In this document: piece after piece, positions 8,534 to 15,904 of the stretch
Layout: each line of letters starts with the position of its first letter
Numbering within the stretch: the first letter of the stretch is position 1
Assembly: GCF_037450285.1 (NCBI RefSeq)
Contig: NZ_JAQISN010000004.1
Coordinates: 186,001 to 250,000 of the forward strand
DNA: 64,000 nt
Source: Erwinia sp. SLM-02
Lineage (GTDB): Bacteria; Pseudomonadota; Gammaproteobacteria; Enterobacterales; Enterobacteriaceae
Direction: 5' to 3'
Translations under genes and position numbers: made by a program
Notes under the pieces: model-generated
Databases searched by the model: none
What the model was told of the DNA's origin: nothing
Seen by the model: the letters and a program-made list of their open reading frames with translations, nothing else

Positions 8534-9514
8534 ATGAAACCGTCTGTGGTGCTGTATAAGTCGTTACCTGAAGATCTGCGTGCGCGGCTGGATGCGCATT
8601 TCAACGTGACCGAAATTAACGGCTTAACCCCAGAAAATATCGCCGCTCACGCCGAGGCTTTCCGTCAGGCGGAAGGTATCCTCGGCTCCGGCGGTAAGGT
8701 TGATGCTGAGTTTCTGCAGCAGGCACCAAAGCTGCGCGCGGCCTCCACTGTTTCCGTGGGCTATGACAATTTCGATGTGGCGGCGTTAAACGATAAGGGC
8801 GTGGTACTGATGCACACGCCGACCGTTCTGACGGAAACCGTCGCGGATACCATGATGGCGCTGGTGCTGAGCAGCGCCCGCCGGGTGGTGGAACTGGCGG
8901 AACGGGTGAAGGCCGGAGAGTGGCAGAAAAACATCGGCCCCGACTGGTTCGGCGTTGACGTGCACCATAAAAAGCTGGGTATCCTCGGCATGGGCCGTAT
9001 TGGCCTGGCGCTGGCGCAGCGTGCCCATCTCGGTTTCAGCATGCCGATCCTCTATAACGCGCGTAAGCATCATCAGGAAGCGGAAGATCGTTTTGATGCG
9101 CAGTACTGCGATCTGGATACGCTGCTGGCAGAGTCAGATTTTCTCTGCATCAGCCTGCCGCTGACTGCGGAAACCCACCATCTGATTGGCCGCGAGCAGC
9201 TGGCAAAAATGAAGCCGAGCGCGATTCTGATTAATGCGGGCCGTGGGCCGGTGGTGGATGAGCAGGCGCTGATTGACGCGCTGAAGGACGGCACTATTTT
9301 CGCTGCCGGTCTGGATGTGTTTGAGCAGGAGCCGCTGCCGGTTGATTCCGAGCTGCTGACGCTGCGCAACGTGGTGCCGCTGCCGCATATTGGTTCAGCG
9401 ACGCATGAGACCCGTTACGGGATGGCGCGGGATGCGGTAGATAATTTGATTACCGCGCTGACTGGCAAGGTGGAGAAGAACTGCGTGAATCCGCAGGTAT
9501 TGAACAAAGGCTGA
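8534..9514 (+). CDS. kguD: 2-Ketogluconate (6-phosphate) reductase, GhrB-like
   Basis: A 326-residue D-2-hydroxyacid dehydrogenase, near the 324 of E. coli GhrB. The NAD(P) Rossmann motif GILGMGRIGLALAQR is near residue 150; the catalytic triad is in NAGRGPVVDE (Arg), EQEPL (Glu) and LPHIGSATHETR (His). AGGGAGA at 8522-8528 supports ATG 8534 over an in-frame codon at 8495. Last gene of the kgu run, it would reduce 2-ketogluconate-6-phosphate to 6-phosphogluconate. It may equally be the vertical ghrB (ketoaldonate/glyoxylate/hydroxypyruvate reductase), because in E. coli ghrB follows yiaD directly; the kgu genes would then have been inserted between them. Confidence 0.86.
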   Translation: MKPSVVLYKSLPEDLRARLDAHFNVTEINGLTPENIAAHAEAFRQAEGILGSGGKVDAEFLQQAPKLRAASTVSVGYDNFDVAALNDKGVVLMHTPTVLTETVADTMMALVLSSARRVVELAERVKAGEWQKNIGPDWFGVDVHHKKLGILGMGRIGLALAQRAHLGFSMPILYNARKHHQEAEDRFDAQYCDLDTLLAESDFLCISLPLTAETHHLIGREQLAKMKPSAILINAGRGPVVDEQALIDALKDGTIFAAGLDVFEQEPLPVDSELLTLRNVVPLPHIGSATHETRYGMARDAVDNLITALTGKVEKNCVNPQVLNKG

Positions 9515-9570
9515 TTCTCGTTGCTTCACGTTTGGCTGCTGTGCTGCTGTTGAGTACAGGTTGCTGCACG

Positions 9571-9695
9571 TTCTGCGCCCGGCTTATCGGGGCTGGTCGG
9601 AACGCGGACCCGCTGTCACGTCCCTGTCCGCTCGGCCTCGCACATCCTTGTGCTCGGACGGTCCGCTAACCCGTCCATCCCCGATTGCCCGCATG
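9571..9695. repeat. Direct repeat A, copy 1 (125 bp)
   Basis: Starts TTCTGCGCCCGGC and ends GATTGCCCGCATG. It matches copy 2 at 9771-9895 with three mismatches by eye. Internally it can fold: GCGGAC pairs with GTCCGC, and GCACA/TGTGC surround TCCT. No convincing ORF or transposase is present. Confidence 0.9.
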
Positions 9696-9770
9696 TTGTG
9701 GTGTTGCTGCTGCTGAAATTCATAAAAACGAGTTTCACACTAGCTCAGGGGATAATTTTGTTGTGGTAGG

Positions 9771-9895
9771 TTCTGCGCCCGGCGTATCGGGGCTGGTCGG
9801 AACGCGGACCCGCTGTCACGTCCATGTCCGCTCGGCCTCGCACATCCCTGTGCTCGGACGGTCCGCTAACCCGTCCATCCCCGATTGCCCGCATG
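9771..9895. repeat. Direct repeat A, copy 2 (125 bp)
   Basis: Second copy, offset exactly 200 bp from copy 1. The 75 bp between the two copies (9696-9770) is unrelated unique sequence. Confidence 0.9.
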
Positions 9896-9960
9896 CTCCT
9901 TAGTAGCTGCCTGAAAGCCACTTTCCTCAGGTAGCCCGCCGCGAATAATCTTTGAGCGAT

Positions 9961-10148
9961 CAGACTAACGATCGTTATCTGGCAGCAACGCAATGATTCG
10001 AAGGGGAACCGTTATGGGACAGGTTAGCCGGGTGTCTGCCGCAGGGATGCGGCAGCCAAGCCCCCAGGGAAGGGTTCACGGCGACCCGGCGATCTGCCCG
10101 TAACGGTAGCCCCATTTCGCAAATCTCTCCGCGACCTGCCCCGTAACG
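9961..10148. repeat. Direct repeat B, copy 1 (188 bp)
   Basis: Matches 10193-10380 at an offset of 232 bp with only scattered differences. It contains a hairpin with 8-bp arms, CTGCCGCA (10036-10043) and TGCGGCAG (10048-10055). No coding capacity is seen. Confidence 0.9.
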
Positions 10149-10192
10149 ATCACCCTGTTTATACCCCCTGCCGCGAAAAATTGCTGAACGTC

Positions 10193-10380
10193 CAGATTAA
10201 CGATTGTTATCTGGCAGCAACGCAATGATTCGAAGGGGAACCGTTATGGGACAGGTTAGCCGGGTGTCTGCCGCAGGGATGCGGCAGTCAAGCCCCCAGG
10301 GACGGGTTCACGGCGACCCGGCGATCTGCCCGTAACGGTAGCCCCATTTCGCAAATCTCTCCGCGACCTGCCCCGTAACG
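10193..10380. repeat. Direct repeat B, copy 2 (188 bp) with a partial third unit
   Basis: Second copy of the B repeat, with the same 8-bp hairpin at 10268-10275 and 10280-10287. Its last ~44 bp (from CCCGTAACGGTAGCCCCATT) is repeated again imperfectly up to about 10418, giving a short internal tandem repeat. Confidence 0.88.
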
Positions 10381-10444
10381 GTAGCCCCATTCTCAGATCC
10401 CACCGCGACCTGCCCCGCGCCGATCATTATCTGCGTCCGCCAGG

Positions 10445-10690
10445 CTACGGCCGAATAAACCGCACATAAATAAACCGCACGATATAAAACTCCACTGCGC
10501 CCAGCAGCAAAAACCACAAACAAAACACCAGCGTATAAAGCTGACCAATATCTTCCAGATGGAACATATCCACCAGCCTGCGCGTCAGCGCCAGGCCAAA
10601 CCACGGGGCGGGCAGCAGCAGCGCAGACAGAAAACCGAACATCAGCGTGCTCAGCGGCATCAAAAAGGTTTCAAACGGACTTTTCATCAT
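10445..10690 (-). CDS. Small integral membrane protein, function unknown
   Basis: An 81-residue hydrophobic protein. Two or three membrane segments are visible: FLMPLSTLMFGFLSALLLPA (about residues 8-28), LYTLVFCLWFLLLGAVEF (about 51-68), and a short third stretch at the C-terminus ending in basic RFIYVRFIRP. Two adjacent ATGs (10690 and 10687) could start it and no strong ribosome site is visible. It stands alone between the repeat region and a LysR gene on the same strand. I do not recognise the family. Confidence 0.6.
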   Translation of the reverse strand: MMKSPFETFLMPLSTLMFGFLSALLLPAPWFGLALTRRLVDMFHLEDIGQLYTLVFCLWFLLLGAVEFYIVRFIYVRFIRP

Positions 10691-10748
10691 TATTCCGGCG
10701 TGTAAACAGTTGCGCCATTTTCAGCGATCCCTCCCGCAGGTTCAATCC

Positions 10749-11636
10749 TTAAACCGCCAGCGCCAACGGCAGCTGTTCGTGCAGCCAGGCAATAAAGCTG
10801 CTGCGCTTTTCCGACGGACTGAGATCCTGGCGCCACAGCAGGTGGATCGGGCGGCTGGCCTGCTGCCACTGTTGCAGCACCGGGACCAGCCTGCCGGCGG
10901 CGATATCCTCCGCCAGCAGAATTTCCGGCTGCAGCACCAGCCCGGCACCGGCCAGCGCGGCCTGGCGCAGCGCCTGGCCATCATTGCAGATAAAGCTGCT
11001 GTCCGCAGGCCAGAGCACATCGCCGAGCTGCCAGGCATTGCTTTTATTCCATGCCATATTGGCCAGGCAGCGATGCTGGTACAGCCCCTCCGGCGTCTGC
11101 GGCGTGCCGTGCTGCGCCAGATACGCCGGCGCGGCACAGACCACCATACGATAGTCGCCGATTTTTTTTGCCACCAGCGGCTCGGCCGGATTAAGGCTGC
11201 CGATGCGAATGGCAAAATCAAAACCCTGGCCGATCAGATCGACAAAGCCGTCGCTGAGATCCAGCTCGATCCGCACCTGCGGATAGTCCAATTGATAGCG
11301 GGCAACCAGCGTGGCGATCGCCGCCGATCCCAGATTCAGCGGAGCGCTGATCCGCAGCAGCCCCGACGGCGTGCGTTTCATATTCTCCACCGTGTCTTCC
11401 GCCAGCCGCAGCTGCGCCAGTGCGGCTTTGCACTGCCGATAGTAGCTTTCGCCCGCCTCAGTCAGATGCTGCCGGCGGGTATTGCGATGCAGCAGACGGC
11501 TGTCCAGCGACTTTTCCAGCTGGCGCACGTGTTTGCCGACCATCACCGCGCTGATATCCAGTCGGTGAGCGGCTTCGCTGAAATTGCCGCTTTCCACCGC
11601 GCAGATAAACGCTTCGATGCTGCGTAATTTATCCAT
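10749..11636 (-). CDS. LysR-family transcriptional regulator
   Basis: A 295-residue LysR-type regulator. The winged HTH is at residues 1-60 (MDKLRSIEAFICAVESGNFSEAAHRL, then ISAVMVGKHVRQLEKSLDSRLLHR), followed by the effector domain containing VRIELDLSDGFVDLIGQGFDFAIRIG. The family start is taken at 11636, where the HTH begins; the frame stays open to 11768 but that would run into the divergent gene. It is transcribed away from a short-chain dehydrogenase gene with a 100-bp gap, the usual arrangement for a LysR regulator and its target. The ligand is unknown. Confidence 0.9.
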   Translation of the reverse strand: MDKLRSIEAFICAVESGNFSEAAHRLDISAVMVGKHVRQLEKSLDSRLLHRNTRRQHLTEAGESYYRQCKAALAQLRLAEDTVENMKRTPSGLLRISAPLNLGSAAIATLVARYQLDYPQVRIELDLSDGFVDLIGQGFDFAIRIGSLNPAEPLVAKKIGDYRMVVCAAPAYLAQHGTPQTPEGLYQHRCLANMAWNKSNAWQLGDVLWPADSSFICNDGQALRQAALAGAGLVLQPEILLAEDIAAGRLVPVLQQWQQASRPIHLLWRQDLSPSEKRSSFIAWLHEQLPLALAV

Positions 11637-11736
11637 GATTACAAACCTGTGGTTCGGAGTTCCCGAAAGTATGGTCCGTTTATCTGCCGCTGACACTGCT
11701 TCATGATGGGTTACCGTCATTTCTGGAGGAAATTCG

Positions 11737-12333
11737 ATGAAAATTTTAGTGATTGGGGCGTCAGGCACCGTCGGTCAGGGTATCGTTAATGAGCTGAGCC
11801 GCGATAATCAGGTGATTCGCGTGGGGAAAACCCGCGGTGACTATCAGGTCGATCTGACCTGCGAAGAGAGCGTCCGCGCGCTGTTCGCTCAAACCGGTAA
11901 CGTAGATGCGGTGATCTCCGCCACCGGCGGCGTGCACTTCGGCCCGCTGTCCGGGATGACCAGCGAGCAGTTTAACAGTGGGCTGCAGGACAAGCTGATG
12001 GGCCAGGTCCGGCTGGTGCTGATCGGCAAAGAGTTTGTCAATCCGGGCGGCTCGTTCACCCTGACGACCGGTATTCTGGCGCAGCAGCCGATCCGTACCG
12101 GGGTTAATGCCACGGCGGTCAACGCCGCACTGGAAGGCTTCGTGCTTGCCGCTGCGAATGAACTGCCGGGCCTGCGCATTAACGCCGTCAGCCCGACGGT
12201 ACTGACCGAAGCGCTGGAAAGCTACGGCCCGTTCTTCCCCGGCTTTGAAAGCGCGCCCGCCAGCCGCGTGGCCCTGGCCTATCGCCGCAGCGTGGATGGT
12301 GTGGAAACCGGTAAGGTTTATCGCGTCTGGTAG
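11737..12333 (+). CDS. Short-chain dehydrogenase/reductase
   Basis: A 198-residue minimal Rossmann oxidoreductase. The cofactor motif GASGTVGQG is at residues 7-15 and ATGGVHFG near 66. The classic YxxxK is not visible: the corresponding region reads TGVNATAVNAALEGFVLAAANEL, so it belongs to the short SDR group that lacks a standard catalytic Tyr. GGAGG precedes the ATG by seven bases. It diverges from the LysR gene, its likely regulator. Substrate is unknown; SDR fold is clear. Confidence 0.88.
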   Translation: MKILVIGASGTVGQGIVNELSRDNQVIRVGKTRGDYQVDLTCEESVRALFAQTGNVDAVISATGGVHFGPLSGMTSEQFNSGLQDKLMGQVRLVLIGKEFVNPGGSFTLTTGILAQQPIRTGVNATAVNAALEGFVLAAANELPGLRINAVSPTVLTEALESYGPFFPGFESAPASRVALAYRRSVDGVETGKVYRVW

Positions 12334-12480
12334 CCAATTATTTTTGGGGAAATGATTCGATAATGTGCTGAAAATTTCCCCAACCCCTTCACGGTTATAT
12401 ATCCCTACTCTCTGTGTAACACGGTAATTCTTTTAGAGTTTCACGCCGTGTTTTACCCGCCAAAATAGCATCCGTTAAAA

Positions 12481-12500
12481 AGTATAGCCGATGCTATACT
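12481..12500 (+). promoter_or_regulatory. MntR box upstream of mntP
   Basis: AGTATAGCCGATGCTATACT is a perfect inverted repeat of 8-bp arms around CGAT. It strongly resembles the MntR operator (AACATAGC-N4-GCTATGTT in E. coli). It lies 147 bp before mntP, which in E. coli is activated by manganese-bound MntR. Confidence 0.82.
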
Positions 12501-12647
12501 CAAATCCATGATTTTGTTGTCTTTTTTTCTTGCGGTTCGCGTGTTAGGATGCGCTTCACTTGAACGGACCAGCGGTTATTTTTCCTACATAACCTGGGGT
12601 TTTAACGATTTGGAAGGCACCCGTCGCTTCAAACCGGGATAAATACA

Positions 12648-13214
12648 ATGAACCTATACGCAACTCTGATTCTGGCTTTTGCCATGTCGATGGACGCCTT
12701 CGCCGCCGCCATTGGGAAAGGTGCAAGCCTGCATCGCCCGAGCCTGAAAGAAGCCCTGCGCACCGGTCTGATCTTCGGCGTGATCGAAGCCCTGACGCCG
12801 CTGGTCGGCTGGGCTATTGGCCTTGCCGCCAGTAAGTACGTGATGGCGTGGGACCACTGGGTCGCGTTTGGTTTGCTGCTGATCCTCGGCGGACGTATGG
12901 TCGTTGAGGGAATACGTAAAAAAGAGTGCCGTCCGGAAGAAGCGCCGCAGAGCCACGGTTTCTGGCTGCTGGTCTGTACCGCCGTTGCCACCAGTCTGGA
13001 TGCGATGGCCGTTGGCGTCGGGCTGGCATTCCTGCAGGTCAATATCGTCACCACCGCGCTGGCAATCGGCGCATCGACGATGATTATGGCCACCCTCGGC
13101 ATCCTGCTTGGCCGCTTCCTTGGCCCGGTGATGGGAAAATGGGCGGAAATTTTTGGTGGCGTAGTGCTGATCGGCATCGGCTGTAGTATTTTGTTCGAAC
13201 ATCTGGGCAAATAA
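12648..13214 (+). CDS. mntP: Manganese efflux pump MntP
   Basis: A 188-residue inner-membrane protein with six membrane segments, the usual length for MntP (formerly YebN). Two repeated halves each carry a conserved Asp motif: AMSMDAFAAAIGKG near residue 16 and ATSLDAMAVGVGLAF near 118, the acidic residues that define manganese-exporting MntP proteins. It pumps out excess Mn2+. Upstream are an MntR-type palindrome (12481-12500) and about 100 bases of leader. The yybP-ykoY manganese riboswitch known in front of E. coli mntP was looked for, but its conserved GGGGAGUAG core was not found here. Confidence 0.96.
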   Translation: MNLYATLILAFAMSMDAFAAAIGKGASLHRPSLKEALRTGLIFGVIEALTPLVGWAIGLAASKYVMAWDHWVAFGLLLILGGRMVVEGIRKKECRPEEAPQSHGFWLLVCTAVATSLDAMAVGVGLAFLQVNIVTTALAIGASTMIMATLGILLGRFLGPVMGKWAEIFGGVVLIGIGCSILFEHLGK

Positions 13215-13249
13215 GCAGGGGCACGCCCGGTCACTTGCACGGGGCGGCT

Positions 13250-14020
13250 ATGGCATTATCGGTAGTAGACTGGAACACCCGGAATAATATTGAGTGCTCG
13301 CACCTCACCGCCAGCAACGCGGCTTTTCCGCTGCACACCCATGAAGAATATGTTATCAGCGCCAATCTCAGCGGCGTTGAACAGCTCACGCTGAATGGCC
13401 GCACCCTGCCGGTCCTCGCTGGTGATATCACCATTTATAACCCTGAAACGCTGCAGGCTTCGCGATTTGGCGACACGCCGGTAGAGTTTTTCAGCGTTCA
13501 TCTCCCTGCCGGTGTTTTTGCGGATCTTGCGGATCGCCCACTGCCGATCCTGCGCGAAGGCGTGCTGCGCGATCCGCAGCTGTTTGCGGCGATCTGCGAC
13601 TACGTTCGTTCTCCCACCGACGATCGGATCCAGCAGCAAAACCTGCTGTGGCTGACCCACTGCCTGTTACAGCACGGCAGCGACGAAGAGATGGCGGCGG
13701 CACCGGAAGCGATTGGCAGGGCGCTGGACTGCATGCGGGATAATCTGACGGAAAAACTGACCCTGGACGGCCTGGCGGCGGCGAGCGGGCTGAGCAAATA
13801 TCACTTTGTCCGCCAGTTTCGTCAGGAGATGGGCGTGGCGCCGCTGCAGTATCATATGCAATTACGCCTCGCGGCGGCGCGCAACCTGCTGCGCCACCGG
13901 CACAGCACGCTGGACGTGGCGCACCGGCTTGGTTTCTACGATCAGAGCCACTTTATCAACAGCTTCCGCAAGATGATGGGCATCACGCCGCATCACTATC
14001 TGCGTATTATCAGCCGATAA
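13250..14020 (+). CDS. AraC-family transcriptional regulator
   Basis: A 256-residue AraC-type regulator. The N-terminal cupin-like domain contains FPLHTHEEYVISANLSG (about residues 26-42) and GDITIYNPETLQASRF. The C-terminal double HTH runs from about 160: LTLDGLAAASGLSKYHFVRQFRQEMGVAPLQYHMQLRLAAARNLL, then DVAHRLGFYDQSHFINSFRKMMGITPHHY. An ATG at 13250 with GGGGC before it is preferred to an in-frame TTG at 13235. Its end overlaps by 11 bp the convergent LysE-family gene; AraC regulator plus LysE exporter pairs are common, so it may control that exporter. Confidence 0.9.
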   Translation: MALSVVDWNTRNNIECSHLTASNAAFPLHTHEEYVISANLSGVEQLTLNGRTLPVLAGDITIYNPETLQASRFGDTPVEFFSVHLPAGVFADLADRPLPILREGVLRDPQLFAAICDYVRSPTDDRIQQQNLLWLTHCLLQHGSDEEMAAAPEAIGRALDCMRDNLTEKLTLDGLAAASGLSKYHFVRQFRQEMGVAPLQYHMQLRLAAARNLLRHRHSTLDVAHRLGFYDQSHFINSFRKMMGITPHHYLRIISR

Positions 14021-14642
14021 ATTCACGATAGCCGGAGATAATCACGTAGCCGGCGAAGTAGCAGAAAATCACCGCCGAGGCGATATAGGACCAGCGCAGC
14101 ATTTTATTGCCCAGCATACGGCCGCCGAGGCTGCCAATCGTACAGAGGACCACCGTCCACACCACGCCCGCGAGGAAAAATCCCGACAGGAACCAGGCCG
14201 AAGCGGCCGGGCTGCCGGTGCCCATGCGTGAAATCAGCGCGCCGCCTACGGCGGCAAACCACAGGATTGCGGTGGGCGAGGAGACGGCGAGGAAGATACC
14301 GCGCAGGAAGTTCTGCCGGATGCTCAGCGCCTGCCCGACATCGCCCGCGCTGAGTTCCGGCACCGGACGCAGCGCGCTCAGCACCATTTTCCAGGCAAAC
14401 CACAGCAGGATCAGCGAGCCGCCGATCCACAATACCCAGCGCACGGTGGTGAACTGGAGCAGCACCGCCATGCCGGCCATGGCGAGGATCGCATAGATCA
14501 GATCGCCCACACAGGTGCCGATCCCCAGCCACAGGCCGTGAAAATAACCGCGCTGCATCGCCAGGGTTATGATGGCGATATTGGCGATGCCGATATCCAG
14601 GCACAGGGAAAGACTCAGTAAAAAACCATTATAAAAGGGCAT
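14010..14642 (-). CDS. LysE/RhtB-family exporter
   Basis: A 210-residue inner-membrane protein with about six membrane segments, typical of LysE/RhtB amino acid exporters. Signature stretches are PFYNGFLLSLSLCLDIGIANIA at the N-terminus, GTCVGDLIYAILAMAG near residue 45, and the NFLRGIFLAVSSPTAILWF segment near 115, matching the NPK/P motif region. The start at 14642 (MPFYNGF) is the family-typical one; the frame continues to 14687. It is convergent with and overlaps the AraC gene. The exported compound cannot be told from sequence. Confidence 0.88.
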   Translation of the reverse strand: MPFYNGFLLSLSLCLDIGIANIAIITLAMQRGYFHGLWLGIGTCVGDLIYAILAMAGMAVLLQFTTVRWVLWIGGSLILLWFAWKMVLSALRPVPELSAGDVGQALSIRQNFLRGIFLAVSSPTAILWFAAVGGALISRMGTGSPAASAWFLSGFFLAGVVWTVVLCTIGSLGGRMLGNKMLRWSYIASAVIFCYFAGYVIISGYREFIG

Positions 14643-14830
14643 GGCAGGGCATCCGTTAAGCACAATATCGGCATTATCGGTCCGCATAGGGTTAAAATAT
14701 TGGAAAAAATTGCGCAGCGTTCTGGCTCAAGGGGGAATAAAAGTCACCGGACGGCAGAATGATGTTTTGCAGCACTCCTCACTGTTTTTGGCGATAAATG
14801 GTCTGTTTTTGTGATCTGGTTCAAAAAATC

Positions 14831-14859
14831 TTGCCTGGAAAAACACCGTTCGTTATAAT
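14831..14859 (+). promoter_or_regulatory. Strong sigma-70 promoter
   Basis: TTGCCT (14831-14836), 17-bp spacer, consensus TATAAT (14854-14859). The predicted start near 14866 leaves a leader of about 33 nt before the small ORF at 14899. Confidence 0.75.
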
Positions 14860-14898
14860 TTGCGGTGTATTTTTCAACAATATTTGTCACAGGCAATC

Positions 14899-14976
14899 AT
14901 GAAAAAATTCTTCCGCAACGTGTTTCGCTCTTATGTGAATACCTTCAAACACGTTCCGCCGGGCGCGGTTCGCTAA
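14899..14976 (+). CDS. Candidate 25-residue basic small protein
   Basis: ATG to TAA encodes 25 residues, MKKFFRNVFRSYVN then TFKHVPPGAVR. It is strongly basic (Lys and Arg together make up seven of 25) with aromatic residues spaced as in an amphipathic helix, and ends in PPGAVR. It follows a near-consensus sigma-70 promoter (14831-14859) and AGG lies five bases before the ATG. No larger gene starts behind it for 300 bases. I do not recognise it; it could be a small membrane-surface protein, a leader peptide, or a chance ORF in an untranslated RNA. Confidence 0.45.
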   Translation: MKKFFRNVFRSYVNTFKHVPPGAVR

Positions 14977-15278
14977 ACCCGCCAAGTTTACACCCTCGAT
15001 AACCGCGGTCAGGGACTGGACCGATGGTTATCACTTATTCCCGCTTTCCTGACTGTTGCAAAAAAAACGTGCCAGCGGCACGGTGATATGCAATTCTGTG
15101 GGTTATGAAAATGACCCGGCTGTTCCTCACCGCGACCACCACAACCACGACCGCTTCTGGCGGGTCGGGGTCGGTTTGCGTGCCTGAGAAATAGCACATC
15201 CGCTTCGTCCCGCCGGTTTCCGACGGGGCTGAGTGTTTCTCCGTCGTGGCCGGTTAACGGTAATCAAGGAGAAATATC
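14977..15278 (+). other. Intergenic stretch with hairpins
   Basis: Holds an inverted repeat GATAACC (14998-15004)/GGTTATC (15026-15032) with an inner GGTC/GGACC pairing, an A8 run at 15060-15067, and a 29-codon ORF at 15105-15194 with six consecutive Thr codons but no clear ribosome site. Nothing else is recognised. Confidence 0.4.
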
Positions 15279-15806
15279 ATGTCCGATGCATCCGCGCTGT
15301 TAGTGATCGATATGCAGGCAGGTCTGCTGCATGCCCCACAGCCCCCTCACCAGAAAGATGAGCTGATTGCCAACACCATTCGGCTGATCCATGCTGCCCG
15401 CGCGGCACAGAAACCGATATTTTTTGCCCGGCATACCGGGCCGGAAGGTTCGCCGATTGCGGTCGGCAGCCGGTTCTGGCAGCTGGCGGATGAGCTGCCG
15501 CTGGAGGCTGGCGACAGGTATTTCAATAAAACCCGCCCGAATTGTTTCTTGAATACGCCGCTGCTGGCTGAACTGCAGCAGGCGCAGGTGAAGCGGCTGG
15601 TGATTGCGGGCATGAAAACCGACTACTGCGTGGATACCACCTGCCGGGCGGCGGCGGATCTGGGATTTGAGGTGGTGCTGGTCAGCGATGCGCACAGCAC
15701 CACAGATAATGCGGTACTCGGTGCGGCGCAGATCGTTGCCCATCACAACGCCACGCTGGCGGGGCCGTTTGTCACCTTGTTGGCAACGGACCAGGTGAGC
15801 TTTTAA
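15279..15806 (+). CDS. Isochorismatase-family cysteine hydrolase
   Basis: A 175-residue hydrolase of the isochorismatase/nicotinamidase superfamily. The catalytic triad is visible: Asp in LLVIDMQAG (about residue 11), Lys in FNKTRPNCF (about 86) and nucleophile Cys in MKTDYCVDTTCR (about 117). AAGGAGA stands six bases before the ATG. Members cleave C-N or ether bonds of small amides; the substrate here is unknown. It ends just before a strong hairpin shared with the convergent dehydrogenase gene. Confidence 0.9.
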   Translation: MSDASALLVIDMQAGLLHAPQPPHQKDELIANTIRLIHAARAAQKPIFFARHTGPEGSPIAVGSRFWQLADELPLEAGDRYFNKTRPNCFLNTPLLAELQQAQVKRLVIAGMKTDYCVDTTCRAAADLGFEVVLVSDAHSTTDNAVLGAAQIVAHHNATLAGPFVTLLATDQVSF

Positions 15807-15818
15807 CGCAAAGCAAAA

Positions 15819-15845
15819 GGGGCAGCCATCAACGATGGCTGCCCC
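15819..15845. terminator. Terminator between convergent genes
   Basis: 11-bp perfect stem GGGGCAGCCAT/ATGGCTGCCCC with loop CAACG. Read on the minus strand it is followed by TTTTGCTTT, so it serves best the Gfo/Idh operon, but also lies 13 bases after the hydrolase stop. Confidence 0.82.
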
Positions 15846-15904
15846 TTCAGGCAACAAAGCTGGAAACTCGCTCCGCTTAGATCGGGTTTCCAGTCCGTTA
15901 GCGA

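Noticed and set aside
9685..9903. 72-codon ORF in the repeat region
   Set aside because: It lies almost wholly in repeat A, starts from repeat sequence and has no domain or ribosome site.
12344..12383. Hairpin TTGGGGAAAT/ATTTCCCCAA after the SDR gene
   Set aside because: A 20-base loop and no T-run make it a poor terminator; listed only as a possible structure.
12500..12648. yybP-ykoY manganese riboswitch before mntP
   Set aside because: Expected from E. coli, but the conserved GGGGAGUAG core could not be found by eye, so it is not annotated.
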